Shown here: positions 52,140 through 63,801 of the stretch, in pieces
Layout of the letters: every line of letters starts with the position of its first letter
Numbering within the stretch: the first letter of the stretch is position 1
Assembly: GCA_963920705.1 (NCBI GenBank)
Contig: OY987230.1
Span: forward strand, 15,649,320-15,713,319
DNA from: Odiellus spinosus
Taxonomy: Eukaryota; Arthropoda; Arachnida; Opiliones; Phalangiidae
DNA length: 64,000 nucleotides
Reading direction: 5' to 3'
Translations under genes and position numbers: made by a program
Notes under the pieces: generated by a model
What the model was told of the DNA's origin: nothing
What the model saw: the letters and a program-made list of their open reading frames with translations, nothing else
Databases searched by the model: none

Positions 52140-52350
52140 TAGTCAGGGAAAACATGGAAAAGTTCCTAGAATCGAAGAACGGGCGAAAAGGTCAGGGAAA
52201 AGTCAGGGAATTTAAAAATGGCGTCAAAAGTTGAGGGTAAAGTCAGAGAATTTAAAAATGGCATCAAAAGTTGAGGGTAAAGTCAGGGAAATTAAAAATG
52301 GCGTCAAAAGTTGAGGGTAAAGTGAGGGAATTTAAATTTTTTTTCAAAAG
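52140..52350. repeat. Tandem repeat, unit about 46 bp, 4 copies
   Basis: AGTCAGGGAATTTAAAAATG followed by GCGTCAAAAGTTGAGGGTAA recurs four times with few changes. Related AGTCGGGGAATTTAAAAATT copies occur at 55690-55880. Confidence 0.88.
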
Positions 52351-53814
52351 GTAATGGAATTTAATCACAAATTCCAATAATTCTGCGAATACCTGTAAAT
52401 TTATGCGAGACAGTAAATTATCGCGTAATTTAACAATTTCCAAAATTACGATAATGACAACGAGTAATTTATACAGAATATTCTCTATTTGTAACAATCG
52501 CATGTTAGAAAATATTTTGATCGACTTTATGCCCTTCCCTACAAGGTCGATCTGCTCTTATTAAAAATATTTCATAACATATGTAGGTTTGTGTCTGAGT
52601 TAACCCGCCATAAAATGGAAGGAAAATGGCCGCTGCCGGTGAGAAACGGTGAGAAACTGATGCCGCACAATGAATATATGGATTTAACTATCACCGTCAC
52701 TCTTAATTACATATTCAGAGCGTGAAATGCATTGCTTTCTACTGATTACAGGCCTTGGTAGAAATTAAATTTCAGATTTTACACTTGAAATATTTGTTTT
52801 GCCAGAACTTAAACGGATCCAATTGGCTGATTTGATTCTAACGATCTAGAAAGGTTAATGAGAACATGAATGTACCATAAATAAATTTTTGGTCACATCA
52901 CACGAAATCAAAAAGGAGGAGATCTGAACTTGCAACGTCACCAAAGTGTCATCCCCCTAAGTTAAGCCTTGGTCATTGTACAACAATAAATTCGTAAATT
53001 CTAAATCTTAACATCAAGTTTAAATTTTGGTCAGTAGGAAACGCACAGGCCATTTGTATTACAACTTCATGCATTCTCTCACAACCCAAGTTGCAAATCA
53101 AAACCAGTTTTAAGCTGAGGAGACCAACATACTTAAAATTTTATTTATTAATGCAATTTAAAACTCATAAGAGTTTACCAACATCACAATTCTTCTCATG
53201 TTACAATAAGAAGGGATTGCAAATTTTAAAACTCAAAACCGGTTTTGCCAGTGGTACCTTCCATGGGAGCCATAATCTAAAACGAGTTTGCTCCCTTTTT
53301 CCAAGGCGCTAGATTCTAGGTGAAATTTGAAAACAGGACAGCTTTTTATTAGAAACTTTGAAATTAGGGCAAGAAGTTTGAATGTGTATAATGGCGCGAA
53401 AATAAGTTAGTTTCGGAATGAAGAATCAGAAGCTGGAACGAGTACTGATAGAATACCAGCCAAATACGAGCTCACAAGAGAGGAAAACGCGTTGTTTTCG
53501 TCAATGCCCTACATTTTGAACCAATAAAAAGGTTTACAGTATCATTATGTAATCAAGGACACCATAGTTTACTAGAATGGTGTTGCGAAATTGATTTTAT
53601 ATATGAAATGTAACAGGCTTTAATAGAGTTGCGCCATCTATGAATGATATTAAGCCTAATTATTAAAACATTGATTTTGATCTTTAAAATTTTTCATAAA
53701 TAATAAATGATTGTTGTTAAATATTGGTAGTATTTAAATTTAACAATTAAATCAATTAGTTTAATAAAAAGGTTTTAAATATTTTCAAGTAGATGACTCT
53801 AAATGCATTTTAGA

Positions 53815-54235
53815 AAAAGCAGACGCATCACATAAGCCGGAAGTGACGTTTCCGTGGGGGACTGGAGGAGAATCTCTACGGTTTTGGCTTCAGGTGTAAT
53901 CGTCGGGTAAAAATTTTCGCAGCGAAATGTCCGCGACACGTATCGCGTACGCGCTTGGAAGTTCGCGTTAAGGGACGTTTTTAAACAACAACATACAAGG
54001 TCGAAGGTCAAGAGGTCACCCTATTAGAGCTAGGGTAAGTGTTTACGATTTTTTTAGGTACTATTTAAAGCGCGATACCCTAAATTAGGCCTAAAATAGT
54101 GTTCGTCAAATTCTGAACCGCCCACTTTCACTCGCCGGGCTCGCGGCGTTCAACGCTAAGCATCTCCGCGGTGGTTTGCGATGAACCGGTTAAGCCTTGG
54201 CTATATCTCTCCAGCCGATAAAAGGGGTTGATGGA
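53815..54235. promoter_or_regulatory. CpG-rich patch, possible promoter or first exon
   Basis: The sequence is far richer in CpG than its surroundings (GTCCGCGACACG, TATCGCGTACGCGC, GGGCTCGCGGCGTT, CTCCGCGG). A direct repeat of two AGGTCA half-sites with a 2-bp spacer is at 54005-54018, and a strong donor-like GGGTAAGTG follows at about 54032. The patch could be the start of a + strand gene whose exons were not recognised. No conserved protein is seen; the 70-codon minus frame here is not recognised. Confidence 0.35.
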
Positions 54236-57235
54236 CAGTAAATTCTAAAGATACCAAAGTACTATAACCTTGGGCTATCTGCATTTTTCGCTTTCAAACG
54301 TGGAAAGTTTTTTTTTTAGGCTGTCCGCCGAAGAGAGAAATGACTGGATAGATAAAAGTTATTCCTAGAATTGATTGTCTATGGGTTTTTACAGGGTTTT
54401 TTGCAGGTGCAACTCATTTCGGTATCTGTTTACTTAGCCACTAGCATCATCATTTTATTATTCAATTTTATATTTATCTGATAAAATTTAATGGTCCATC
54501 GGTTATGTAAAAGTGTGGAAATAGATAAATTAGAACTGTAAATAAAATTAAAAAGCTTCGTGTTTTGATTTATATAAACTACTTTTTGATAAGATTACTG
54601 ATTAAATTTATATTAATAGTATAGTTAATACTTATCATTTTATTAAACTTTTAGAATTAAATGATAGCTATTTTGTGATAGAACAAATTTAAATTAAGAA
54701 TTTTATTAGAGATATTTAAATTTATAGATAAGTGAATTTTCCAAATTTTCAAACTTAAATAACAAATATCGAAGATTTTCATTTAACTTTTAAAATACGA
54801 AAATAATTCAATAATTATATATTTATTATAAAAAACATCTATTTCGCTTTAATTTTATTATTTCTATTTCACTCCAGAAATAATTTTTAATTTCACTACT
54901 GTATAATAATATTTATTAAAATAAAACTAATCAAATTGGGTATTGAAATATAGTTACATTGATTTTTCCATTAGTGTTCTTTAGATTTTGAAACTATACT
55001 TTTTGTTTTTCATTTGATTTATAGCTACCAATAATGCACCACCCTTTAAAATTCTATAAATATAAAGTTTGAGATCACACCACACATTAGCTAGACCCCA
55101 TAGAGAGAGTAAAGGATTTGACACTTCAACTGTAGTCCCTTTCCCACATCTATTGTTGTCCCTTGGCAACTATTGGTTAAAATCCCACCACGGAGCAAAA
55201 ACACAAAGAGACCAAATATTTATTTCTGTTCAAGAAATATAAAATAAGTAAAACTACTTACAGCCCTCTTTTGTGTATAAATAGTACACCTCAACTTTCC
55301 CAAGTTTGCAATCCATTCTTGAACAACAGTATAATCTTTAGGTGATGAGGGGGAAGATATTTCTAGCCCCTATGCACTCTTTTTATTGCCAGAAAGTAAA
55401 AATAGGATTTCAGATAAGAAAGAAGAATCAAAAGGTCTCCGACAGATGGCGATATTATTATTGTTATCACAAGTTTAAGTATTAGCAAAAAGGCATGGAC
55501 GAATTATACCGTCAAGGGATCTCAAAAGGGCAAATACCCTTGAATTCGTTAGACACCTCTATTTTTGACCTTTGCACTATCAATGGTGAACTCAGGTGTA
55601 CAACGAATTCAACAGTGTCTGACCCCTAGGAAATAACCACCCTGCACCCCTCTAAGATTAAAATGATTCAGGGTTGCCTTATATGAAAGTTAATGAATTT
55701 AAAAATTGGTTATGAAGGTCAGGGGAATTTGAAAAGTAGGCCTAAATGTCACGGAAAAAAATCAATGGTTAGTCGGGGAATTTAAAAATTGGTCCTTAAT
55801 GTGAGGGAAAGTCGGGAATTTTGAAAATTGGTTCTAAAGGTCAGGAAATTTGAAAATTAGGGCAAAATGTCAGTGATTTTAAAATTTTGTTCAAAATGAG
55901 AGGGACAACTTATTGGATTTGGTCAAAAAGGTCCCTTTGTGTCCCTGTAAAGATGTCAAAGCCACAGGTTTGCACTATAATACTAATTCACAAAGGTGGT
56001 TTGGGAAAACCGGTATTTTCACGAAGTTTCGATATAGTTAAAGCTTATAGATATGTTAAAGTTACATCAATTTATCCATTTTGCCTCTATAGAAGAGTCT
56101 TTGTGGTTTGTTTATCTCTTCCTAGCTTGGAAATTCCTTGTGCAATTATCTACCAAATGATGTTCTTACTAAAATTGATTCTTACTATATAGGCCTATTA
56201 AAATATACATTCATATAGAAAAAGAAATAAAAGGGGTCATTCGTTTTTTCGCATCCTCTGTTCCCCCGACTATATACCAATTTCCTTTTTTTCTCCCTCG
56301 CGTCATTTTGCTGGATAAATATAATCCTATAGTTCGTCGACGGCCTAGTACGAGCTAATACAATCATAATCAGTCGCAGATATCAAAAGTGTTCAAAACT
56401 AGGCTTACATCTCTCACAAGAGGCCATAAAAACCCAAGAGGTAGAGGCGAGAATCGTCTTAGTACGTACTGAAATCACAGATTGACGTATTCATTGCGTG
56501 ACCAGAATGAACTCGCGATGTTTCACTTTCTCAATTTTATATCAGCGAAAGAATTTAGCGTCTAGAAACCTGACTCTACGAAATATTAACTCTTATACGA
56601 AATACAAGACGATCTAGGTTCTTAGTTTCTCACTCGCTCAAATCTTTGATTGATTACGATTAGAAATTATGACCGCAGAGACTGAACAAGCCTAAGCTAA
56701 GATTATCCATGACGACACAAGGTGTTTTTCCTTGGAAATGATCATTTTTCTGCGTATACTGTCTTTTTATATCGAAGATATCACGATTCTTCGTTTATAA
56801 GATAATAATAAAATGAAAGTTTCGATATCATTATTGGCAGGCGTATTAGGAATTTCTCAAGGTCATTGACACAGTGTCAGATAATATCCCATACATCCGT
56901 TTAGTGAAATTAATTTTCAACAGGATAAGGATTATAAGGTTAAATTCAAACTAACATGATGAATTATTAGAGATAAGACATTCATTAATTCCCTACAGCG
57001 AACCATCAGAGATATAAGTCGAGAGAGACGCTCCTCCAATCATCTCCCTACCTTTAATCCTCTGCTAACCTTCAGCTGACCGTTCCTCGTTTTGATTAAA
57101 ATTCAATACTAGAATGTCTGCGACCCTGTGAAAGGTTTTTATGCCTAATTGCTATGTCATAAATGGATCGAGACCGAACCGAGCCTAGGTGAAGTTGTGG
57201 AGCTGACTCTTTTGTCGTCTGCTTAGGTGTTGATC
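54236..57235. other. No recognised gene; AT-rich with a degenerate repeat
   Basis: The region contains unremarkable open frames (55887-56192 plus, 54981-55169 minus) that match nothing I know. On the minus strand at 55330-55265 a 25-codon open stretch, DYTVVQEWIANLGKLRCTIY followed by TQKRA, ends at a donor-like GTAAGTAG; it might be an exon fragment but is too short to call. Confidence 0.4.
55690..55890. repeat. Diverged GTCRGGGAATTT tandem repeat
   Basis: Five to six diverged copies contain GTCAGGGGAATTTGAAAA, TAGTCGGGGAATTTAAAAAT and GGTCAGGAAATTTGAAAAT. Clearly related to the 46-bp array at 52.1-52.35 kb. Confidence 0.75.
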
Positions 57236-57320
57236 ATTGTGGACGTGCCAGAACGCGCAAAAATCTACTGTAGACAATAGCCACGCGATCATAGTGATGA
57301 CGTAGTATTGCGAGGAAATT
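57236..57320 (-). repeat. Dispersed repeat, copy A (inverted)
   Basis: Read on the minus strand: CGCAATACTACGTCATCACT, ATGATCGCGTGGCTATTGT and GCGCGTTCTGGCACGT. Copies B and C lie on the + strand at 58185 and 59127. A and B form a large inverted repeat with a spacer of about 0.86 kb. Confidence 0.85.
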
Positions 57321-58184
57321 TTAATTTTAAACATTTACTGTTGCAGTAATATGACATATGTATATATTTTTTGAATCATTTTTTCATAATCTTTCCGAAA
57401 ATTTGGAGTTCATCTAAATCCGTGGCAGCCTTCCTTAAGGTTAAATTTAAACATATCTATAAAATATATATGAATAATAACATTAAATTTGATTTACAGA
57501 ATATGGCACTTCAATTTACGTAATATTTATCAAATAAATTTCATATTTAAGCTCTATAAAAGCACCCTCACAATAATTACCAATAGTTAGGAATAATATT
57601 ATTCCATAAATTATCATAATTCATTTTCAATATATTCTTATCATTGTTAAATATGTTTGCATATTATATTTTAGTTTCGCCGCGTTTAGAGGTTATTAGG
57701 AAATATTCTCGTATAATATAATAAAAGACGCCAAATTAATTTCCATGGTGAGAAACCTAGATGGGGAACCGGCTATTAAAGCGGATATGAAAAGGAAAAT
57801 AAGTTTTTTCAATCGATTTTAACTACGAGTTCTAAAATCATTCGCAAAATGATTTGTTTGTGAATTTCTCTGATTTTAAATGCGGAATTCATCTTTCATA
57901 AGCTTCGAAATTATGTTTTCCAATTAAACAACCCCTACACTGCATTGTTTTTCCTGTTAGTCTTGACAATTTGACTTGACAAAGTGATACGGATATTAAA
58001 AATTACATTTATACGTCGTTAACGTAAGCAAAAAACGAATACATTTTGAAAAGTAGACGTGTAGAGTGATGCTGTCATGAATTTTTCATGAACTCCAAAT
58101 ATAAATTTAGTAGCAATTTCAGAAAACATTACTGCAAAAAACATTTTATAATCGCCATTTTCGAAATATTTAAATTAAAAATTC

Positions 58185-58320
58185 CCCGCAATACTACGTC
58201 ATCACCAAGATCGCGTGGCTATTGTAGAGCTAACAGTTGATTCTACGGCTTTCTGGCACGTGATAAAGTCGCTTTCGCGCGGTCTTTTTCGTAAACGTAC
58301 TTCCAGAAAACTATGATAGA
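58185..58320 (+). repeat. Dispersed repeat, copy B
   Basis: CGCAATACTACGTCATCACC, GATCGCGTGGCTATTGTAGAG, TTCTGGCACGTGATAAAGTC and GCTTTCGCGCGGTCTTTTTCG, ending near GTACTTCCAGAAA. It contains a CACGTG E-box. No coding frame or RNA-gene signature was recognised. Confidence 0.85.
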
Positions 58321-59126
58321 ACTAAAAAGTAATCCATAGTCATTCGGAAAAAATATAAGAAACTTGTTTCATTATTTCATGCTCCCTTTAATGAGATATT
58401 TCTCTTGAAATTTTCCCTTTCACACTCCCTTAAAATATAAAGAGGTTATAGGGTCCTTGGGTTCTTCGGCGAGCTTGAAGTGGCTTTCTTATACGATTTA
58501 GCAATAAAAAATTGCGCAGAGGAAACGAAAAGGGACTGCGTGATGCTTCGTATCTAGTCTTCTTCAAAAATAGAACCAATATGACTCTCAGGCAAATTGA
58601 ATTGATTTATACTATCTTCTTAACTAAAGATAAACCATGTTTCCCGCCTTTTAACTATACCGCATTCATTTCGGCGAACATAAGTCCATAAAAGTACGTG
58701 AAAAGACATTTCGTTTTCTTGATTAAGGCTTTTATCTATAATGAATTTCTGTCTCGCTTCTAATGCCTACGTTCATCTCACAGTGAAAATACAAGGGAAT
58801 CCAAGATATTCTAGCTTTATATACTTTTAAACTCTAGCATTATGTAAAATAGCGCAGAAGCTAAGACGGATTAAATTCGTTTCGATTTGGAAAGGAACCT
58901 AAATTTACATAAATGAAACTTTTAAGAATGGAATTTAAATATTTTTCAAGGTTTAAATTTAAAGTAAGGCTGTCACGGGTTTTTAACGAGTACCTAGTGT
59001 AATTTGGGTATATAATTTTATCCAGGATAGTTAAAAATTATATATTCACATGCCATAGAAAAGAATTAATCCTACAGTAATTAAATTAATATTTTATAAT
59101 CCTCAAGTTCTTTAAAACCAACTTTA

Positions 59127-59262
59127 TCCATAATACTACGTCATCACTATGGTCGCGTTGATATTGTAGAGCCTACATTTGATTCTCGCGCGTTCTGGCA
59201 TGTGATATGATCGCTTTCGCGTGGTCTTTTTCGCGAAAGTACTTAAACCAGAAAGTTCTACC
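59127..59262 (+). repeat. Dispersed repeat, copy C
   Basis: TAATACTACGTCATCACTAT, GTCGCGTTGATATTGTAGAG, CGCGTTCTGGCATGTGATAT and CGCTTTCGCGTGGTCTTTTT, ending CAGAAAG. It lies 942 bp beyond copy B in the same orientation; the E-box core is changed to CATGTG. Confidence 0.85.
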
Positions 59263-60003
59263 ATTTATTTGAATGTTATCGTTAATTTTTGCGTTCCATA
59301 AACCTTCTACGTCATCAAATGGAAAAAAAAATCATTTTTGGTATTTTAATCTTGGACGTTTCTTTGAAAATTTGAATATGGGGCTTTAATTGTAGGAAAA
59401 AAATTAAAATATTATTCATGTCTTCGAAAATAAAATTGATAATGGATACCTTTATTAATAGATAAAGATTACATAAACGTCCTGTAGCGGCAAACAGTGA
59501 CAAAAGTAGGAACTAACAAAACAACGTGCGTGTTTGCCTATTTTTTATACATAGCAGCGACTCACGAGGTTTTGTTAATTACTACTTTTACCACTCTTTG
59601 CCGTTAGAGGACGCTTATGGACACCAGGTTTTGAATTTTATCTATATCTTTTAAGATAGGTGTCCATTGTTAATAGTACTAGGTGGCAACCTCACTTAAA
59701 GTATTAATTCCAGACCGATTTTTCAAGTTATTGGTTTTCGCAATTTCCTTCGATTTGTAGAATCGTTCTCTAGAGGATTCTCAGACGGTATTATTCTATA
59801 AATCTGGCCTGATTTTCTTTTCAAGTGCCTTTTTTATTATAGGGTCTGGTGATTAATAAAACAAACCATTTAGAAAATTGGTTTATCGTAGCAGTATTCT
59901 TTATATCAGAGTTTTTACTGGAAAATCATGGTGGCGCCATCTAGCATCAGTTTTAGTGAAATATTTAGGCCTAAGCCAATAAAAATTCCACCTTATTGCT
60001 TAA

Positions 60004-60340
60004 AGGGAGAATGTAACCTAACAACAACTAGTCCAACAGTTAAAAAAAAATTACAAACCAATAATAAAACTATAAATAAATCTAAAACTTACCATCAAAT
60101 TAGGCTTAGCTGGATTCATGGAGATATCCTGAACTCCCCATATAAGGACAAGTGACCAATGACATTGATCGAAGTCTTTAATATGGGGAATGTAGGATCT
60201 CCATGAATCCAGCTAAGCCTATTTTCCGGTTAAGTTTTAATTTTATTTCTAGTTTAATATTTGTTTGTAATTATTTTTACTGTTGGATTTGGACTATTTA
60301 AACGATAAGGAATCGATTGTTGTTAGGTTGCATTCTCCCT
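60004..60340. mobile_element. Hairpin MITE, 337 bp, flanked by TTAA
   Basis: Terminal inverted repeats AGGGAGAATGTAACCTAACA (24 bp in full, 23 matching) continue into a nearly full-length inverted repeat; the inner arms share GGCTTAGCTGGATTCATGGA and CTCCCCATAT. TTAA stands at both ends (60000-60003 and 60341-60344), the target duplication used by piggyBac-type elements. Non-coding. A second, more diverged copy lies at 62450-62770. Confidence 0.85.
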
Positions 60341-60872
60341 TTAAGGGGAATCTTAAAATTAAATATAATTAATAATATAATTTAATATGGAGTTTTAGGA
60401 TATTGCCGTTAATTTAAGATCAAGTATTTGCTATCATAGTTGTTAGGTTTTTAATTTTTCATAATCGCCGATTACATATATTTAGATTCTTTTTGTTGAA
60501 CCATCCCATCCGTAAAGCCCATATGAAAATATAAATCACGCAGTTGTCAAGAATAATTCTTATATTTTATAAATAATTAGTTTCTGTTGAGTGACTAACC
60601 GTGATATGTCTGAAAAAATAGAATTTAAAATAACGGTATAAACAAAACAACGAATATAGGGCCATACTTCTTTTGAATCAAATCATGGGCGGTTAAAGAA
60701 CGCATAACTTAAAACCCAAATTTCAAACCTATTTTGTTTTTATCCTAATTTAAATTTATTGATTAAATTATTATTTATGGATGAAATGTATAGAAATTCT
60801 TTCGAAAGTTAACCAAAGCCCCTAGTTCGAAAGCGAAAGGTTGATAATTACCCGTAATCTGCGTACACTGTA

Positions 60873-61110
60873 GTCATTTTGTAATCACTGTAATAATCAC
60901 ATACCGTAGTCACAGTAATCATATCGTAATAACTGTAATCACACCGCGATAACTCCGAGAAATTTACTCGATACACTGATCTGAGCCCCGCACGTAATCA
61001 CCGTAGTCATTTTGTAATCACTGTAATCGTAAAATACCGTAGTCACAGTAATCATATCGTAATCACACCGCGATAATTCCGAGAAATTTACGCGATAAAC
61101 TGATCTGAGC
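60873..61110. repeat. Direct duplication of about 120 bp made of GTAATCAC words
   Basis: Two copies (about 60873-60988 and 61001-61110) each run from GTAGTCATTTTGTAATCACTG through ACCGTAGTCACAGTAATCAT to ACACCGCGATAA, CCGAGAAATTTAC and CTGATCTGAGCC. Inside each copy GTAATCA words repeat every 10-16 bp. Confidence 0.88.
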
Positions 61111-61435
61111 CAAGTACAATTTTTCCTTCTCTTATTGTTCTACGTTTTCTCACGTAGAAAGGCAGGAAGTGACGTCACATTCGTATGTTTAGCGGCGTTC
61201 TCTCGTACTAGCCTTACGTTTAATTAATAATTTGCTCGCGAACGTATAGAATAAGCCGCACGCATCCTTTCATTAATTGATTGGATAAATTAGCATAATA
61301 TCGATTAAGGTACGTGTTATTCCCAGTCTTATCAGTGATAATAAATTGATATTATATATATATCTATAGTTTGGCTATAAGTTTTGGAAACACGAATTAT
61401 TGGAGAGCCATTATGTCTTCTAAGGGGATTACGAA

Positions 61436-61451
61436 GGGGGGGGGGGGGGGG
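61436..61451. repeat. Poly(G) run of 16
   Basis: A homopolymer of 16 G after ACGAA; its length may be unreliable as read. Confidence 0.9.
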
Positions 61452-61985
61452 CGAGAGTCGGAAGTACCCTTAGTTATTTAGTCATATTTATCTGTCATTA
61501 CGTATAAACAGCAGATTTCCGCCGGAAAACATTGTATTATAGGCGAGCGTCGTCTGCAATTCCCGATATTGAATCAAAACTACAAGGCCTAATCACACTT
61601 TTCATTAGTAACTTTAATTTAAAAAGATAAAAATTAAATATTTTAGTTTAAAGGGAGAATAAAATGCTTAGACAACGATTTTGTATTCGATTTAGAATTT
61701 AGATTGATGAAATTATATCAAATTCAATAACTTTAAATAAATCATACTGATTTTCATTTCGGCAATACTTTCCCCCCAAAAGTATGGTTCTTCCTGATTT
61801 GTCAAGATTTTTCCAACTTAAACCGTCAACCTTACACTCGAAAATACTAATATATATTATATACACCCTCACTTTAATACATTTTCCACAAAAAGGGGTT
61901 TATGTTTCTACTTGGGTTAGGTTCTTCGATAAGTCGACTTGAAAAAAATCAAAGCACCAAAAAAATATTTATAAACATAACTTAC

Positions 61986-62098
61986 CAGACACTACGTCCA
62001 ATGATATGCCCATGGTCCAAGTTCATAGTCTGTTTAGTCAAGTGACGTTAGTAACTTTACAGCCAGCCTTTAAAGGCGAGAATTTCCTCAACTGGTGT
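61986..62098 (-). other. Possible 5' UTR exon with start codon
   Basis: On the minus strand TTTTATTTTCTAG precedes and GTAAGTTATG follows a 113-bp segment, a strong acceptor-donor pair. Stops close all frames in its first half; an ATG near the end opens MNLDHGHIIGRSV up to the donor. That is the shape of an exon carrying a start codon, but no downstream exon was recognised and the peptide matches nothing I know. Confidence 0.3.
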
Positions 62099-62449
62099 CT
62101 AGAAAATAAAAAATAAAATTTGAAATTTAATCAATTTCGGACCCCACTACGAAAAACATAGTACAGTTTGATTAGTTCAGAATCGATTTTACTTCCCATT
62201 CGAGCGAATTAAAATCTAATGGGGAAAGTTCCTAAAACTTTCCTCGAAATTAGTTTTAAACATAATTTAGCAATTTAAAACATATTAAGCGCTTAGTTAT
62301 TTTACGGGGAAAGTGACGTGGTATTTGCATAAAGTAAATTTAGTCTTCTCCTTGAAATTGTGGTTAATTATTTAATCGCAAAAATAATTAAAGTCTGGGT
62401 TGAAAAGTAGCGTATGTGCTTGAATTACTTCCTAATAAAATTGATTTTT

Positions 62450-62770
62450 AACGGTTCCTTATCGTTTAAATAGACCTAATCCACCAGTAAAAAATTACAA
62501 ACAAATATTAAACTAGAAAAAAATTTAAAACTGGGAAATAGGCTTAGCTGGATTCATGAAGATCCTGAATTTCTTCGCATTGAAGGGTCATCGACCAATG
62601 AGCAAAGGTATATCGTTAAGGCGAGATCTCCATGAGACTTCCAATAATATTCGATTGGTAGCTGGACCAATCAATACGAAGAAATTCAGCTGATCTCCAT
62701 GAATCCCGCTAAGCCTATTTTCCGGGTTAAATTTATTGGTTTCTAAATCATTTTACTGGTAAAAAAAATC
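62450..62770. mobile_element. Second copy of the TTAA hairpin MITE family, diverged
   Basis: GGTTCCTTATCGTTTAAATAG, TTACAAACAAATATTAAACTAG, ATAGGCTTAGCTGGATTCATG and the inverse ATCTCCATGAATCC with GCTAAGCCTATTTTCCGG show the same arms as the element at 60004-60340. The outer AGGGAGAATG ends are not visible, so it is truncated or more diverged. Confidence 0.75.
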
Positions 62771-63518
62771 ACTTATAATTGAGAGTGGACGTGAAGATGT
62801 ATGTTGACTGGTTAAGGGGTTAAAAGTCAGCGGAGGTCACGCGACTAGAGAAGTGAATGGTCTAAATTGGAAGGCAGAGAAATTAATGGGGCGACTCGAA
62901 TTAAATCGCCTAATTGACCATGTTTCGCCTAGCCTCTCCCCTTCCAAACTCCTCTATATCTTACTCCCCCTTGGGTCCAGCCCCAGGGTGACATCGGCTC
63001 CCGAATTAGATCGTATAAGTTTACAATCAGTACAAGAAACTAATCCGAATGAAGTCAAGTATATATAGGGACTCAAAGACGATAAAGGGTTAGTTGTTTA
63101 ATGGTTTTCCTAAATATAACTTTTAGAATGATATAAAATAGAGCACTAAAACTATATATAGACTCTTGTTAAAACTCTCCAACTACGATTAAGGTGCGTT
63201 TTCATGACAGTGATTTGCAAGGAAAAAAATAAAACAAGAAATTGCGAAAGTCCATCTATTTCACACTTATTTTGTATCTTAATTGATAAATAGCTTAAAT
63301 TTTTTGTGGGAAAAATATGGTGGACTAAAGTTAAATAAATTAAAACCCTTAATTTTGGCTTAATTAAGCATAGTTTATAATATTTGACAGGGAGAATGGG
63401 CCTTTTATTACTGTATTCCTGTTTTATCAACTAAATAGGGCTAAAGTTTGATTTTTCTTTCAAGCTCCCTTAAGTGCCTTAGAGCTTTTTGATATTGGGC
63501 GTTACTTACATTAAAGGG

Positions 63519-63801
63519 AAACTTGGGAGCTAAAAATCGGAATTTTTGAAAACTTTTTGGTGTTTAAATTAATTTCTAAAGTTTGGAAACATTTCTATAA
63601 AAGCAAATATAAATTCCGACCAATCATACTATTTCAGCATTCAGCAGCGCTTGTAATGTGCTAATATTACAAGCGTTTGATGCCTTAATTCAAACACCAA
63701 ATACGTGTCTAAAAATACAGAACAATTCTGGAATACGTTTTTTGGCATGGTGGTTCCGAAAATAAATTCAAAAGCTCTTCCATTTTTAGCTCCCAAGTTT
63801 G
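63519..63801. mobile_element. Putative hairpin MITE with AACTTGGGAGCTAAAAAT ends
   Basis: AACTTGGGAGCTAAAAATCGG at the left pairs with CCATTTTTAGCTCCCAAGTTT at the right. The centre holds a second hairpin, CGCTTGTAAT with ATTACAAGCG (about 63649-63677). About 280 bp, non-coding; target duplication not clear. Confidence 0.65.

Noticed and set aside
55265-55345. Minus-strand open stretch DYTVVQEWIANLGKLRCTIY before a donor-like GTAAG
   Set aside because: About 25 codons, no recognised family and ambiguous acceptor; could be chance.
55887-56192. 101-codon plus-strand frame
   Set aside because: Starts in a diverged tandem repeat; its composition and sequence suggest no known protein.
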